Positions 1-9,560 of a stretch of DNA of 64,000 nucleotides are shown one piece after another (the stretch's first letter is position 1; the number at the start of each line of letters is the position of its first letter). The position numbers and the translations under genes were made by a program. The notes under the pieces were generated by a model. The model saw nothing but the letters and a program-made list of their open reading frames with translations. It did not search any database and was not told where the DNA came from. This DNA comes from Phaeobacter piscinae (lineage in GTDB: Bacteria; Pseudomonadota; Alphaproteobacteria; Rhodobacterales; Rhodobacteraceae). The stretch spans positions 2,294,001 to 2,358,000 of the forward strand of contig NZ_CP010681.1 in the NCBI RefSeq assembly GCF_002407245.1. The letters are read 5' to 3'.

Positions 1-795
1 ATGTTCCCCGGTCGGGCTTCACAGTATCATTTCCTGTACAGCCCGGACTCACAACGCATTCTGCGGGATCCATTGGAAAGACGGCACGGGCTGAAATTCC
101 TGTTCAGCCATTGCGAGCTGCGCGGCATTCAGCTGGGTCTGGGTTGGGAAGACAAACCCACCGTGACCAAGCTGGAGCAGCTTTTTGGCACCAAAAACCG
201 AGTGACCGGAACCCAGCTGGGCCGAATTGCCATGCAGGCGCTGAACCTCAATCCCGTTCCAGTCGCCTGGGAAGAAACGCTGGACGGGCTGAAGCAGGGC
301 CTGATTGATGGTGCGGAAACTTGGGCCTCTGCTGTGGCCTATGCCAATATGTCACCAGTGGTCAGCCAGTCGGTAGACCTGAAATTCTTCTGCGGCACCG
401 AGCACACCTCTATGAGCGCCTCTGTCTTTGACAGTCTCGAGGGGTATCTTCAGGACGCGGTGATGGAGAGCGCCTATTGGGCTCAGACCCATGTGCAGGC
501 CGCAAATGAGGCGGCGCTGGTTAAAACGGTCGGTCATTCCGACCCGCAAATGCCGGGGACGATTTTTGCTGAAAACAACGTGCGCAACGCGTTCCTCGCT
601 GATGACCAGATCAGGATGGCCGAGGAGATGTGCTCGCCAGAGTTTCAGCCTCAGCTCTGGGAACAGTGGCGAGACCGCCTGAACAAATGGGCAGGTGGCA
701 TTGATACCTATCAGGAAATCTATGACATCGCGCGCCAGGTACCCAAGGATATGAAACCTGAAAATGTCGAACCTCGCCGGTGGTGGAAAGCCTAA
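1..795 (+). CDS. TRAP transporter substrate-binding protein (DctP family), 5'-truncated
   Basis: This is the periplasmic solute receptor of a TRAP transporter. It would bind a carboxylate-type ligand and hand it to the DctQM membrane complex encoded immediately downstream. The visible 264 residues are the C-terminal part of a normal protein of about 330-370 residues. There is no signal peptide, so the ATG at base 1 is probably an internal Met and the gene starts outside the window. DctP-like features are the segment around residues 85-110 (VPVAWEETLDGLKQGLIDGA) and the helical C-terminus. The gene is followed at 97 bp by dctQ and dctM on the same strand. The ligand cannot be told from this fragment. 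Confidence 0.85.
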   Translation: MFPGRASQYHFLYSPDSQRILRDPLERRHGLKFLFSHCELRGIQLGLGWEDKPTVTKLEQLFGTKNRVTGTQLGRIAMQALNLNPVPVAWEETLDGLKQGLIDGAETWASAVAYANMSPVVSQSVDLKFFCGTEHTSMSASVFDSLEGYLQDAVMESAYWAQTHVQAANEAALVKTVGHSDPQMPGTIFAENNVRNAFLADDQIRMAEEMCSPEFQPQLWEQWRDRLNKWAGGIDTYQEIYDIARQVPKDMKPENVEPRRWWKA

Positions 796-891
796 AACCC
801 GATACCATAGATAAGGATCGGCGTGCAGTTGCGCGCCGATTTCACTTGTCCGAGCACCGGGCGCAACGCGGTGGACATCAGGGAGGAAGAA

Positions 892-1560
892 ATGGGACTC
901 TGGTCTGAGATCAGCGACATATTTAGGGCGTTCATGTCGCAAGATAGTTGGGAAATCCGCAATGCGCTCCAAACACAAGGCGCTTGGGTCTTCGGAACAG
1001 TTGCCACCGCAGTGAGTGGTCTGACTATGCTATGGATTTACAAGCTGGTGCCCTGGCTGGACCGCCATCTGGAGCGCACCGTGATGGTCTATAGCTATCT
1101 GGCGATTGCCTTTATCATTTTTTGGGGCGTTATCGACCGCTTCATATTCTCCAATCAGCAGCCCTGGTCAACAACCATCCCGCCGCTGCTGTTTATGATC
1201 ATGGCCTGGTTTGGAGCTGCCTTTAATGTGCGACTGCGGACCCACCTCAGCTTTGCCGAGTTTCGAACCATGATGCCCCGCAGCGGGCAGTTGGCCTGTC
1301 TGATGTTGGATGCCGTGTTGTGGTTTGTGTTTGCGGTGATCGTACTGGTCACAACCACCCGAATGACAGCCCTATCGGCGTCAAATTTTCAGATCGTTCT
1401 GGGCACCGACAATGTCATGCAGTGGTGGTTCCTGATCACAGCGCCGATGTCCTTTGTGTTGATGGTGGCGCGGGTGTTTGAAAACTTGATCGAGGATTTT
1501 GCAAACTGGCGCTCTGGCGCGCCGCTTATCAAACAGGCTGTAATCGGAGGGGACATCTGA
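892..1560 (+). CDS. TRAP transporter small permease (DctQ family)
   Basis: This is the small membrane subunit of the TRAP transporter, expected to have four transmembrane helices and to pair with the large permease encoded next. Hydrophobic segments lie at roughly residues 37-55, 67-85, 103-118 and 143-165. The reading frame is open upstream to 823, but the ATG at 892 is preferred because it follows a purine-rich GGGAGGAAGAA site and gives a 222-residue protein. The stop TGA shares its last base with the ATG of dctM, which indicates translational coupling within one operon. Confidence 0.85.
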   Translation: MGLWSEISDIFRAFMSQDSWEIRNALQTQGAWVFGTVATAVSGLTMLWIYKLVPWLDRHLERTVMVYSYLAIAFIIFWGVIDRFIFSNQQPWSTTIPPLLFMIMAWFGAAFNVRLRTHLSFAEFRTMMPRSGQLACLMLDAVLWFVFAVIVLVTTTRMTALSASNFQIVLGTDNVMQWWFLITAPMSFVLMVARVFENLIEDFANWRSGAPLIKQAVIGGDI

Positions 1561-2918
1561 TGACGGACGGCTCCTGGGTCACGCTGATCTCGCTGGGTGT
1601 TACCTTCCTTTTCATGCTGGGGGTACCGGTGCTGCTGGTCATTGCATATTGGGTGATCGGCTGCTCGTTTGTGCTGGGGCTGACGCTCGACAATATGGGC
1701 GCTGAGCTGCTGAACGTCTTCAACAAAGGTTTTGCCCTTTTGGCGATGCCGTTGTTTATCCTCACTGGGGATCTGATCAACCAGTCAGGGATTGCCCGGC
1801 GACTATCGGATTTCGCATATGCCTGTCTGGGCTGGCTGCGGGGCGGACTTGCCATGGCAGCCCTTGGGGCTTGCGGCTTGTTTGCGGCCATTTCCGGCTC
1901 CAATTCCGCGACGACGGCAACCATCGGGTCGATGCTGCATCCCGAGATGGTCAAGGGTGGCTATGACGAACGCTTTTCAGCAGCCACGGCAGCTGCGGGC
2001 GGTACGGTGGGGATTATCATCCCACCCTCGATTATCTTTATTGTTTATGGCTTTCTGTTAAACTTACCGATCTCGGAACTGTTTGTCGCCGGCATCCTGC
2101 CAGGAGCACTCATGGTGATCGGGATGCAATTGGCCTGCTGGACCATCTGTCGGATCAACGGCTGGGGACATTTGATCCCACTGCAACTCACCCGCGTTCT
2201 AAAAACCGCTTTTGGAGCCTGGCTCGGTTTTTTCGCAATTGGGCTGGTTCTCTGGGGTATTTATACAGGCAAATTCTCTCCGACTGAAGCGGCAGGTGTT
2301 ACTGTTGGGTTTTGCGTGATTGCAGGGCTGGTCAGCTATCCGTTGAACCTGATCATGGGATCACGCAAGGATAGGCCAATATCAGAAAAATCCTACGCTG
2401 AGATGCTGGTGGTCGAAGGTTTTACCATCCGGCAAATCCCAGCAGTGGTGGTGCGATCAGCTCAGATCACCGGCATTCTGGCGCCGCTTATTGCTATCTC
2501 TGTGGTGATGCAACAAATCCTGTCGCTATTAGGTGCGCAGCAAACCATCGGCGATTTTGTTACTTCGATGGGGGGCTACCACGCGGTGCTCTTCACATCG
2601 ATGGTGATCGTGTTCTTCTCTGGCATGGTGTTGGAAAGCCTGCCTGTGACCATTATCCTCGCGCCAATCCTCGCACCCATCGCGGCCTCAGCTGGGATAG
2701 ATCCAATCCATTTCTCGGTGATCTTCCTGGTGGGGGCCTCGATTGGCTTTATCACGCCGCCTTACGGGCTTAACCTCTATGTCGCATCTGGAGTGACGGG
2801 CGTTCCCTACTTCCGACTGCTGCGCTATACCATGCCTTACCTTGCAGCATTGATTGGTGTCTGGGTACTGGTTGCGCTGGTTCCCGATCTGGCGCTGATC
2901 CTGCTGCCCAACAGATAG
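1560..2918 (+). CDS. TRAP transporter large permease (DctM family)
   Basis: This is the large integral membrane subunit (452 residues) that carries out sodium-coupled substrate translocation. The sequence is hydrophobic throughout, with the DctM-type segment SGSNSATTATIGSMLHPEM at about residues 118-136 and the GIIIPPSI loop shortly after, both typical of the family. The length fits the usual 425-450 residues. Its ATG overlaps the dctQ stop (TGATG). The gene is followed after 10 bp by an IclR regulator, the probable controller of the operon. Confidence 0.9.
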   Translation: MTDGSWVTLISLGVTFLFMLGVPVLLVIAYWVIGCSFVLGLTLDNMGAELLNVFNKGFALLAMPLFILTGDLINQSGIARRLSDFAYACLGWLRGGLAMAALGACGLFAAISGSNSATTATIGSMLHPEMVKGGYDERFSAATAAAGGTVGIIIPPSIIFIVYGFLLNLPISELFVAGILPGALMVIGMQLACWTICRINGWGHLIPLQLTRVLKTAFGAWLGFFAIGLVLWGIYTGKFSPTEAAGVTVGFCVIAGLVSYPLNLIMGSRKDRPISEKSYAEMLVVEGFTIRQIPAVVVRSAQITGILAPLIAISVVMQQILSLLGAQQTIGDFVTSMGGYHAVLFTSMVIVFFSGMVLESLPVTIILAPILAPIAASAGIDPIHFSVIFLVGASIGFITPPYGLNLYVASGVTGVPYFRLLRYTMPYLAALIGVWVLVALVPDLALILLPNR

Positions 2919-2928
2919 ATGTGACGCC

Positions 2929-3723
2929 ATGCCCGACCGGACGAGCCCCCCCAAAGAAACACAGATTCCAACAAACCTGCGGCTGCTGTTGATTCTGGAG
3001 GAGGTTGTCCGGCGGGGCGTCGCAGTAAAGCCTGCACAATTGGCCGATGCTCTGGGCCTGCCAAAACCCACCCTGCACCGGCTATTGCAAACCGCCGAGG
3101 AAGAAGCCTTCCTACAACGCGATCTCGATGGGCGCTCCTATGGACCCGGCCCGAGACTGCGGTCACTGGCGGTGAACACAATTTCATCCGAACATCTGCG
3201 CACGGCCCGACTGGCCATCCTAAAGGCGGTAGCTGAGGAAATCGGAGAAACCTGCAATTTGGCGACGCCAGATCGCGAAGGCATGACCTATCTGGACCGT
3301 GTTGAGACCAAATGGCCGCTGCGCATTCAGCTTCCGATCGGTACCCAGGTGCCGTTTCACTGCACGGCTAGCGGCAAGATGTATCTGTCGACATTGCGGG
3401 CTGCGACCTTAAACAGCGTGCTCTCAGCCCGGGCTCTGGAGCCACAGACCGACAAGACAATCACCTCTCCTGATGCGCTGCGCGCAGAGCTACAAAAAAC
3501 CCGTGAACGGGGCTATTCGACCGATGACGAGGAATTCATGACTGGCATGGCTGCGATTGCTGTGCCGATCCTTGATACTCAAGACAGACTGATGGCAACC
3601 CTTTCGGTTCATGCCCCGGTTCAACGTCACTCGCTGAGCCAGATTCTCGAGTTTCTCGAACCCCTGAAAACCGCTGCGATGCGCTTGACCCAGCTGCACG
3701 AGGATCTATCGACCGGCAACTGA
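2929..3723 (+). CDS. IclR family transcriptional regulator
   Basis: This is a 264-residue DNA-binding regulator. The N-terminal winged helix-turn-helix (about residues 20-80) contains the segment LADALGLPKPTLHRLLQTA. The C-terminal IclR effector domain has TGMAAIAVPILD near residue 205. It lies 10 bp downstream of dctM on the same strand, so it probably senses the transported substrate or a catabolite and regulates the TRAP genes. That link is inferred from position only. No operator was recognised. Confidence 0.88.
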   Translation: MPDRTSPPKETQIPTNLRLLLILEEVVRRGVAVKPAQLADALGLPKPTLHRLLQTAEEEAFLQRDLDGRSYGPGPRLRSLAVNTISSEHLRTARLAILKAVAEEIGETCNLATPDREGMTYLDRVETKWPLRIQLPIGTQVPFHCTASGKMYLSTLRAATLNSVLSARALEPQTDKTITSPDALRAELQKTRERGYSTDDEEFMTGMAAIAVPILDTQDRLMATLSVHAPVQRHSLSQILEFLEPLKTAAMRLTQLHEDLSTGN

Positions 3724-4212
3724 TGTCGCGAAACGCCCTTAGTTCGGCTGCTTCAGGAAGACAGGCAACACTTCGCAAATCGCGCCTCCTGCGCGCTGCT
3801 ATCGCACCCTGCCATCGCGCCCGCCCCCGTTGCCTCCTCACCGCGCGCCCACTTCACGACCTTTACTCAGATATCTGCCAGACTGATCGCTGATCGATCA
3901 CCTCTGCGCAGCCGGAGTAACCGCCCTGCTGCGCCACCAACCAAGACGACCCAAGATCGGCTCCGCATCCGCAGGGTGCTGCGTAAGACCGCAGTTGGCA
4001 CGCCAAACAATGCGGGGGCAGATCAGGATATCCTGTCCGCCAGGCCCCACCCGGGCCTGACCAGAGCTTTAGCGGCGGCGCCGCCCTCTTTTCTCTTCAT
4101 CCGCAGGAGGAGACACCGAATAAACCCCGTCAGACCAAGGGGTCAAACCGGAGACATCCAGCCGCAGACACCAACACTGCACCATGCCCCCAACAGTGTC
4201 TGAACACCCTGT
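3724..4212. other. Gene-free interval after the IclR gene
   Basis: This is 489 bp between the IclR stop and the convergent end of the nitrile hydratase activator. A 75-codon plus-strand frame (3976-4203) has no family resemblance and looks like chance. A GC-rich self-complementary stretch near 4071-4085 followed by CTCTTTTCTC could act as a weak terminator. The GCAGGAGGAGA at about 4103 resembles a Shine-Dalgarno site but no convincing frame follows it. Confidence 0.5.
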
Positions 4213-4593
4213 TTATGAACCCGCCGCAGCGGAGCCGCCCGATGTGCATAACGCGGGCTCTGCCAGCCGCACCGGTTGGCCATGAGGCGTGGCGAGATAG
4301 GCCGCCTCCCATTTCAGGCGCATATCCGCGGCGTCCTCGACCGCCACTGTTCCGGCCTCGGCCAGATACTGTTCCAGCGTTTCCAGCCAGGCGGCAAAAT
4401 AATCCTCGCCACCATTCAGATCCTTCGCCAACCCGTGACGGCGCAGCGTCGCAGAAAACCGCGCCACCCAGTCGCCCCAGGAAAACGCCCCGCGTTCATT
4501 CAGATGCACCGTCAGCGCAAAGACCTGCGCGTGCCAGGGTTGCCCGAAGACCGGGTCCGGTTGCGCCTGTGGCAAATTCTCAAATCCGCTCAT
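4213..4593 (-). CDS. Nitrile hydratase activator / accessory protein (P14K-like)
   Basis: This small protein of about 126 residues belongs to the nitrile hydratase accessory family, which resembles the N-terminal part of the beta subunit and helps insert cobalt and mature the alpha-subunit Cys cluster. It shows FGQPWHAQVFALTVHLNERG and an FSWGDWVARFS segment, matching the beta-like helical fold. A longer frame runs to 4662, but the ATG at 4593 overlaps the stop of the beta gene (ATGA) and is the likely start. It is the third gene of an alpha-beta-activator operon. Confidence 0.85.
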   Translation of the reverse strand: MSGFENLPQAQPDPVFGQPWHAQVFALTVHLNERGAFSWGDWVARFSATLRRHGLAKDLNGGEDYFAAWLETLEQYLAEAGTVAVEDAADMRLKWEAAYLATPHGQPVRLAEPALCTSGGSAAAGS

Positions 4594-5294
4594 ACCGCCT
4601 CCAGATAGCTCTGCCACAGATCCAGCACCACCTCGTCTCCCGGATGCTCCGGCGCGCTCCACAGGTCCGATGCCGCAAAGGCCACCGCATAGAGCGGCTC
4701 CGGTGCCTCGCCCAGACCATGGGCGGCACTGTCAGGCAGAACATGCGTCCCATGCACCCGCACAATCCACCCCCGCGCCCCAACCGCATAGGTCGGCAGC
4801 CGCGTGTGGCCGCCCGCCACCAACCGATTGCCACCGGGGCGGCGACAGCGCACAGGGTCACCGGGGGCAAAGGCAACGGCCACATCACTGGGGCGATCCG
4901 CCGGACCACCCTTGGCCAGTGCTGCGGCCACATCCGCCGCCTTCAGAGCACGGGCAGCCAGCGGATGCGGGGCCGCGCGATCAGCGCCCGTGCCATCACT
5001 GCCGTCAGTGGCTGAGGCCAGATCTTTGGCGCTCAGCACCTGTTTTTCCACCAGCAGCGTTGCCAAACCCGCCAGCCATTTCTCGTAGTAGGAAAACCGC
5101 GTGTAATCCAGCGGCGCCAGCCGTTCGCGCGCATGGCGCGACGTGTCGATATTCCACTGCCCCAACGCGCCGCAGGCCAGCGTTATCGCCAGCGCACGGG
5201 CGTGCCAGTCTTCGGCAAAAACCGGGGCGCCCTGCGGTTCGGGCGTCACCGGCCCATCGCCGAATCGTCCCCCCATGTCATGGACCCGGCTCAT
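4590..5294 (-). CDS. nthB: Nitrile hydratase subunit beta
   Basis: This is the beta subunit (234 residues) of nitrile hydratase, which with alpha hydrates nitriles to amides in the cytoplasm. The N-terminus [16 protein letters not shown] is typical of beta subunits, as is [19 protein letters not shown]. The C-terminal part contains [17 protein letters not shown], the usual beta-barrel region. The start overlaps the alpha stop (ATGA) and the stop overlaps the activator start, so the three genes form one translationally coupled unit. An Ala/Asp-rich linker at about residues 90-120 is less conserved. Confidence 0.93.
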   Translation of the reverse strand: MSRVHDMGGRFGDGPVTPEPQGAPVFAEDWHARALAITLACGALGQWNIDTSRHARERLAPLDYTRFSYYEKWLAGLATLLVEKQVLSAKDLASATDGSDGTGADRAAPHPLAARALKAADVAAALAKGGPADRPSDVAVAFAPGDPVRCRRPGGNRLVAGGHTRLPTYAVGARGWIVRVHGTHVLPDSAAHGLGEAPEPLYAVAFAASDLWSAPEHPGDEVVLDLWQSYLEAV

Positions 5295-5917
5295 GACGCC
5301 GCCACCTCGGGCGCGATCGCCAATCCTGTGCCGATCATACTGTCACGGCTCACCAATGCGGCCAGTTGTTCTTCGCTCATCCCTTCGCTGCCCTCGGGTC
5401 GCATCGGCAGCACCAGATAGCGCACCTCGGCCGTGGAGTCCCAGACCCGCACCGATGTGTCCGCAGGCAAGGTCACGCCAAACTCCGCCAGCACCCGGCG
5501 CGGCTCACGCACAGCGCGGGCGCGGTAGGCATCCGATTTGTACCACCCCGGCGGAATGCCCAGGAGCGGCCACGGGTAACAGCTGCACAGGGTACAGACG
5601 ACCATATTGTGCTGCGCGGGGGTGTTCTCCACCACCACCATATGCTCGCCCTGACGGCCATAATAGCCCAGATCCGCCAGCACCGGATCGGCGTCAGCCA
5701 GCAACGCGGCCTTGAAGTCCGGATCGTGCCAGGCGCGGGCCACCACCCGCGCGCCATTCGCAGGACCGATGCGGTTCTGATAGGTGTCGATAATCTCATC
5801 CAGAGCGGCCGGATCAATCAGCCCCTTCTGGGTCAGCAGGGTTTCCAGCGCATTGACGCGCAGGGCAGGATCCGGGGGCAAGAGGCTATGCGGGGCGTCA
5901 GCGTGATCATGAGGCAT
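5291..5917 (-). CDS. nthA: Nitrile hydratase subunit alpha, cobalt type
   Basis: This is the catalytic metal-binding subunit of nitrile hydratase. The metal claw CTLCSC is at residues 108-113 when translation starts at 5917. Threonine in the second position of the claw is the signature of the non-corrin cobalt class, while iron enzymes have serine there. This agrees with the activator gene in the same operon. The frame is open to 5968, but MPHDHADAP at 5917 matches the usual His/Asp-rich alpha N-terminus and gives 208 residues, a normal length. Neither start has a strong ribosome site. No amidase or nitrile-metabolism regulator is adjacent. Confidence 0.93.
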   Translation of the reverse strand: MPHDHADAPHSLLPPDPALRVNALETLLTQKGLIDPAALDEIIDTYQNRIGPANGARVVARAWHDPDFKAALLADADPVLADLGYYGRQGEHMVVVENTPAQHNMVVCTLCSCYPWPLLGIPPGWYKSDAYRARAVREPRRVLAEFGVTLPADTSVRVWDSTAEVRYLVLPMRPEGSEGMSEEQLAALVSRDSMIGTGLAIAPEVAAS

Positions 5918-6166
5918 GGGGTGAGACTGCCCGCCACAGCGCAAACCTGTCCAGTCACAATCCGTCATGGATGGGATCAGCGGGCCTGATGCAAGGCGCC
6001 ACCGCCTCCTCCCGCAGGCGCCGATCCTGCGCTATTTCCTGCACATTTCAGCCGCCTCAGAGGCCATAGCGCCGCGTTCTCCACGCTTCGGCAAACTGAG
6101 CCCTTGCCCCTCAGAGCAATCTTCCCTATTTACCGCCCGATACTCAGCCAACCGCCGTAGGATCCT

Positions 6167-6529
6167 ATGGAAAACGTCGTACTCATCATCCATCTTCTTC
6201 TGGCCTTGGGGCTGATTGCCGTTGTCCTCTTGCAGCGTTCCGAAGGCGGCGGCCTTGGCATGGGCGGCGGCGGTGGCGGGGCCATGTCTGGCCGGGCCGC
6301 AGCCACCGCGATGAGCAAGCTGACCTGGATCCTGGCCGTGGCCTTTATCGGCACCTCGATCACGCTGACCATTCTGGCGGCACAGAAATCCGCAGGCTCT
6401 TCGGTCGCCGACCGCCTGGGCGCCCCTGCCGCAGAGGGTGCCGCTGATGCCCCCGAAGCGCCGCTCGGCAGCGATCTGCTGCCGCCGGTTCAGGGCGACA
6501 ACGCACCGCTGGTTCCCAGCGCAGACTAA
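6167..6529 (+). CDS. secG: Preprotein translocase subunit SecG
   Basis: This is the small SecYEG translocon subunit (120 residues) in the inner membrane. The first hydrophobic helix is at about residues 2-20 and ends in VVLLQRSEGGGLGMGGGG, the hallmark SecG loop. A second helix at about 45-65 is followed by an Ala/Pro-rich cytoplasmic tail. A GTAGGAT element lies just upstream of the ATG. It precedes pyrG on the same strand, an order common in this family. Confidence 0.93.
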   Translation: MENVVLIIHLLLALGLIAVVLLQRSEGGGLGMGGGGGGAMSGRAAATAMSKLTWILAVAFIGTSITLTILAAQKSAGSSVADRLGAPAAEGAADAPEAPLGSDLLPPVQGDNAPLVPSAD

Positions 6530-6555
6530 ATCCGGCCCTTCGGGTCCGGATCTTT
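6530..6555 (+). terminator. Hairpin downstream of secG
   Basis: ATCCGG-CCC-TTC-GGG-T-CCGGAT forms a nine-pair stem with one bulged T immediately after the secG stop. There is no U-run, so it may be an RNA-stabilising hairpin rather than a strong intrinsic terminator. Confidence 0.4.
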
Positions 6556-6684
6556 GGATCGGCCCGGCGGATCTCACCGCTTTGGGCAGATCCGACAATT
6601 ACCACTGCGTCTGACGCGGGATTCGCGAGAATCCACTACACTTAGAATGAACAAAAGCAGCCGTAACAGCATCTTGCGGCTTGC

Positions 6685-6712
6685 TTGCGCATTTTGCGCG
6701 AATCCTTTATAC
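6685..6712 (+). promoter_or_regulatory. Candidate sigma-70 promoter for pyrG
   Basis: TTGCGC and TTATAC are separated by 16 bp, about 80 bp upstream of the pyrG start. This is a moderate match to the housekeeping consensus, found by eye only. Confidence 0.35.
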
Positions 6713-6791
6713 GTAAAGCCCCGTGATGCTGCGGTTTCTGCAACCGCCGGGCAGCTGAATTCTGACTTCTCACGGGGGCAGCCGAACACTC

Positions 6792-8435
6792 ATGGCGCGT
6801 TTCATTTTCATTACTGGCGGTGTTGTATCATCTCTGGGCAAAGGGCTGGCATCCGCCGCTCTTGGGGCACTTCTTCAGGCGCGCGGCTATTCCGTCCGCC
6901 TGCGCAAACTGGACCCCTATCTGAACGTCGATCCGGGCACGATGAGCCCGTTCGAACATGGCGAAGTCTTCGTAACTGACGACGGCGCCGAAACCGATCT
7001 CGACCTGGGCCACTACGAACGGTTCACCGGTGTGGCCGCCCGCAAGACCGACTCGGTCTCCTCGGGCCGGATCTATTCCAACGTGCTGGAAAAGGAACGC
7101 CGTGGAGATTACCTCGGCAAGACCATTCAGGTCATTCCGCATGTGACCAATGAAATCAAAGACTTCATCTCCATCGGCGAAGATGAGGTTGATTTCATGC
7201 TCTGCGAAATCGGCGGCACCGTCGGCGACATCGAAGGTCTGCCCTTCTTTGAAGCGATCCGTCAGTTCGCCAATGACAAGGCGCGCGGCCAGTGTATTTT
7301 CATGCACCTCACCCTCCTGCCCTATATCAAGGCCTCCGGTGAGCTGAAGACCAAGCCGACCCAGCACTCCGTGAAGGAGCTGCGCTCCATCGGTCTGGCC
7401 CCCGATATTCTGGTCTGCCGCTCCGAGGGTCCGATCCCGCATAAGGAACGCGAAAAACTGGCGCTGTTCTGCAACGTGCGCGCCGACTCGGTGATTGCCG
7501 CGCAGGATCTGAAATCCATCTATGAGGCGCCGCTGGCCTATCACCGCGAGGGTCTCGATCAGGCGGTTCTGGATGCCTTTGGCATTGCCCCTGCCCCGAA
7601 ACCCAAACTGGCCCGCTGGGAAGATGTGGCTGACCGCATCTACAACCCCGAAGGCGAAGTCAAAATTGCCATCGTGGGCAAATACACCCAGCTGGAAGAC
7701 GCCTATAAATCCATCGCCGAGGCACTGACCCATGGCGGCATGTCGAACCGCGTGAAGGTGAAGATCGAATGGGTCGACGCCGAGCTGTTCGACAAGGAAG
7801 ACGCCGCGCCTTACTTGCAGGGCTATAACGCCATTCTGGTTCCCGGCGGCTTTGGCGAGCGCGGCACCGAGGGCAAGATCAAGGCGGCGCAATATGCCCG
7901 CGAGCACAAGCTGCCCTATCTGGGCATCTGCCTTGGCATGCAGATGGCGGTGATCGAAGCCGCGCGCAACGTTGCAGGTATCTCCGAGGCGGGTTCGGAA
8001 GAATTCGACCACGAGGCGGGCAAGAAACGCTTTGAGCCGGTGGTCTATCACCTGAAAGAATGGGTGCAGGGCAACCACACTGTCGCGCGCAAGGTCGATG
8101 ACGACAAGGGCGGCACCATGCGTCTGGGCTCCTACAACGCCACGTTGGCCGAAGGCTCCAAAGTGGCCGAGGTCTATGGCACCACCAAGATCGAGGAACG
8201 CCACCGTCACCGCTATGAGGTGGACACCAAATACCGCGAACAGCTGGAGGCCTGTGGCCTCAAATTCTCCGGCATGTCCCCCGATGGTCGCCTGCCGGAA
8301 ATCGTCGAATGGTCGGATCACCCCTGGTTCATCGGCGTGCAGTTCCATCCAGAACTGAAATCGAAACCATTTGATCCGCACCCGCTGTTCGACGATTTCG
8401 TTCGCGCCGCCAAGGAAGCCTCGCGTCTGGTGTGA
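6792..8435 (+). CDS. pyrG: CTP synthase
   Basis: This enzyme amidates UTP to CTP using ATP and glutamine, the last step of pyrimidine nucleotide synthesis. The 547-residue length is canonical. The N-terminal synthetase domain begins with the P-loop segment [17 protein letters not shown]. The C-terminal class I glutamine amidotransferase domain has the nucleophile in LGICLGMQ (Cys380) and the His519/Glu521 pair in FHPE. The ATG at 6792 follows a CACGGGGGCAG element. A strong intrinsic terminator follows. Confidence 0.97.
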   Translation: MARFIFITGGVVSSLGKGLASAALGALLQARGYSVRLRKLDPYLNVDPGTMSPFEHGEVFVTDDGAETDLDLGHYERFTGVAARKTDSVSSGRIYSNVLEKERRGDYLGKTIQVIPHVTNEIKDFISIGEDEVDFMLCEIGGTVGDIEGLPFFEAIRQFANDKARGQCIFMHLTLLPYIKASGELKTKPTQHSVKELRSIGLAPDILVCRSEGPIPHKEREKLALFCNVRADSVIAAQDLKSIYEAPLAYHREGLDQAVLDAFGIAPAPKPKLARWEDVADRIYNPEGEVKIAIVGKYTQLEDAYKSIAEALTHGGMSNRVKVKIEWVDAELFDKEDAAPYLQGYNAILVPGGFGERGTEGKIKAAQYAREHKLPYLGICLGMQMAVIEAARNVAGISEAGSEEFDHEAGKKRFEPVVYHLKEWVQGNHTVARKVDDDKGGTMRLGSYNATLAEGSKVAEVYGTTKIEERHRHRYEVDTKYREQLEACGLKFSGMSPDGRLPEIVEWSDHPWFIGVQFHPELKSKPFDPHPLFDDFVRAAKEASRLV

Positions 8436-8471
8436 CGCCCGGCGCCGCATGCGCCACAGATCATTACAACG

Positions 8472-8503
8472 AAAAAGGCAGGCCCGCGCGGTCTGCCTTT
8501 TTT
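8472..8503 (+). terminator. Intrinsic terminator after pyrG
   Basis: GGCAG and CTGCC arms flanked by an A-run on the left and TTTTTT on the right form a classic rho-independent hairpin. Confidence 0.85.
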
Positions 8504-8519
8504 CTTGCCCACACGTCAT

Positions 8520-8586
8520 GTTAGCGACGGCGTTAGCGCAACCACCTGATGCTAATAGTTGTTTCCTGCCGCAGGCGCGGTATAGA
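8520..8586 (+). promoter_or_regulatory. Promoter and candidate operator of the aldolase gene
   Basis: TTGTTT (8559-8564) and TATAGA (8581-8586) are 16 bp apart, 42 bp before the aldolase start. Just upstream lie two direct GTTAGCG heptamers (8520-8526 and 8532-8538) with a 12-bp period, then GCTAATA. Similar GTTAGCGCTAAC sites bind LacI-type regulators of central carbon metabolism in Rhodobacterales, as far as I recall. Here the sites are imperfect. Confidence 0.4.
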
Positions 8587-8627
8587 CGGTGCCAGACAGA
8601 CAATCCCTTTTCGTGGAGACCCGACCT

Positions 8628-9530
8628 ATGGCGCAAGAAACTTCGACCCAGACCGCACAGCTTGATCGTATCGCAAACGGCAAGGGCTTCATTGCGGCGC
8701 TCGATCAGTCCGGCGGCTCCACCCCGAAGGCTCTGGCGCTCTATGGTGTGACCGAAGGCGCCTATGCCAATGACGACGAGATGTTCGGCGAGATCCAGAA
8801 GATGCGCGCCCGCATCATCACCGCGCCCGATTTCAACAGCGACAAGATCCTCGGCGCGATCCTGTTTGAAAAGACCATGGATGCGGCCATCGACGGCACT
8901 CCGGTGCCTGCCTACCTCTGGAACACTTGCGGTGTTGTGCCCTTCCTCAAAGTGGACAAAGGTCTCGCGGATGAGGCGGACGACGCCCAGACCATGAAAC
9001 CGATGCCTGATCTTGATGCGCTGCTGTCGCGCGCGGTGAAGGCCGGGATTTTCGGCACCAAGATGCGCTCCGTCATCAAGGGCGCCAATGCCACCGGCAT
9101 CAAGAATGTCGTGGGTCAGCAGTTCATCATCGGCCGCCAGATTGCCGCTGCCGGCCTGCTGCCGATCATCGAACCGGAGGTGGATATCCACTCCGCCACC
9201 AAAGCCGAAGCTGAAGCGCTGCTGAAAGACGCGATTCTGGCCGAGTTGAACGCCCTGCCCGCCGAGACCAAAGTGGCGCTGAAGCTGACCATCCCGACCG
9301 AGGCCGGTCTTTATGACGATCTGGCAGCCCACGCCAATGTGGTGCGCGTCGTGGCCCTGTCCGGCGGTTACACCACCGATGACGCCTGCGAGAAGCTGTC
9401 CCAGAACAAGACCATGATCGCCTCCTTCAGCCGCGCCCTGACCGAAGGTCTGAACGTGGCCATGAGCGATGAGGACTATAACGCGGCGCTTGGCTCCAAC
9501 ATCGACAAGATCTACCGCGCCTCGATCTGA
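8628..9530 (+). CDS. Class I fructose-bisphosphate aldolase
   Basis: This enzyme reversibly cleaves fructose 1,6-bisphosphate in glycolysis and gluconeogenesis through a Schiff-base mechanism. The 300-residue protein has the short class I family start NGKGFIAALDQSGGSTPKAL and FGTKMRSVIKGAN. The VALKLTIPTE segment holds Lys219, the probable Schiff-base lysine. The frame is open upstream to 8589, but the ATG at 8628 follows a GTGGAG site and gives the family N-terminus. It is monocistronic, bounded by its own promoter and a terminator. Confidence 0.92.
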   Translation: MAQETSTQTAQLDRIANGKGFIAALDQSGGSTPKALALYGVTEGAYANDDEMFGEIQKMRARIITAPDFNSDKILGAILFEKTMDAAIDGTPVPAYLWNTCGVVPFLKVDKGLADEADDAQTMKPMPDLDALLSRAVKAGIFGTKMRSVIKGANATGIKNVVGQQFIIGRQIAAAGLLPIIEPEVDIHSATKAEAEALLKDAILAELNALPAETKVALKLTIPTEAGLYDDLAAHANVVRVVALSGGYTTDDACEKLSQNKTMIASFSRALTEGLNVAMSDEDYNAALGSNIDKIYRASI

Positions 9531-9560
9531 CGCGCGCCCCTGACGGGGCAAGACACTAAG

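Noticed and set aside
3976..4203. A 75-codon frame after the IclR gene
   Set aside because: It lacks family similarity and has Pro/Arg/Ala-rich shadow composition. The GCAGGAGG lies inside the frame, not before its start.
4215..5015. A 266-codon plus-strand frame opposite the nitrile hydratase operon
   Set aside because: It overlaps two confidently assigned genes and is Pro/Arg-rich shadow sequence.
6828..9551. A 907-codon open frame on the minus strand antisense to pyrG and the aldolase
   Set aside because: It covers two certain genes on the other strand, contains no family sequence, and is rich in His/Gly/Phe as expected from the shadow frame of high-GC coding DNA.
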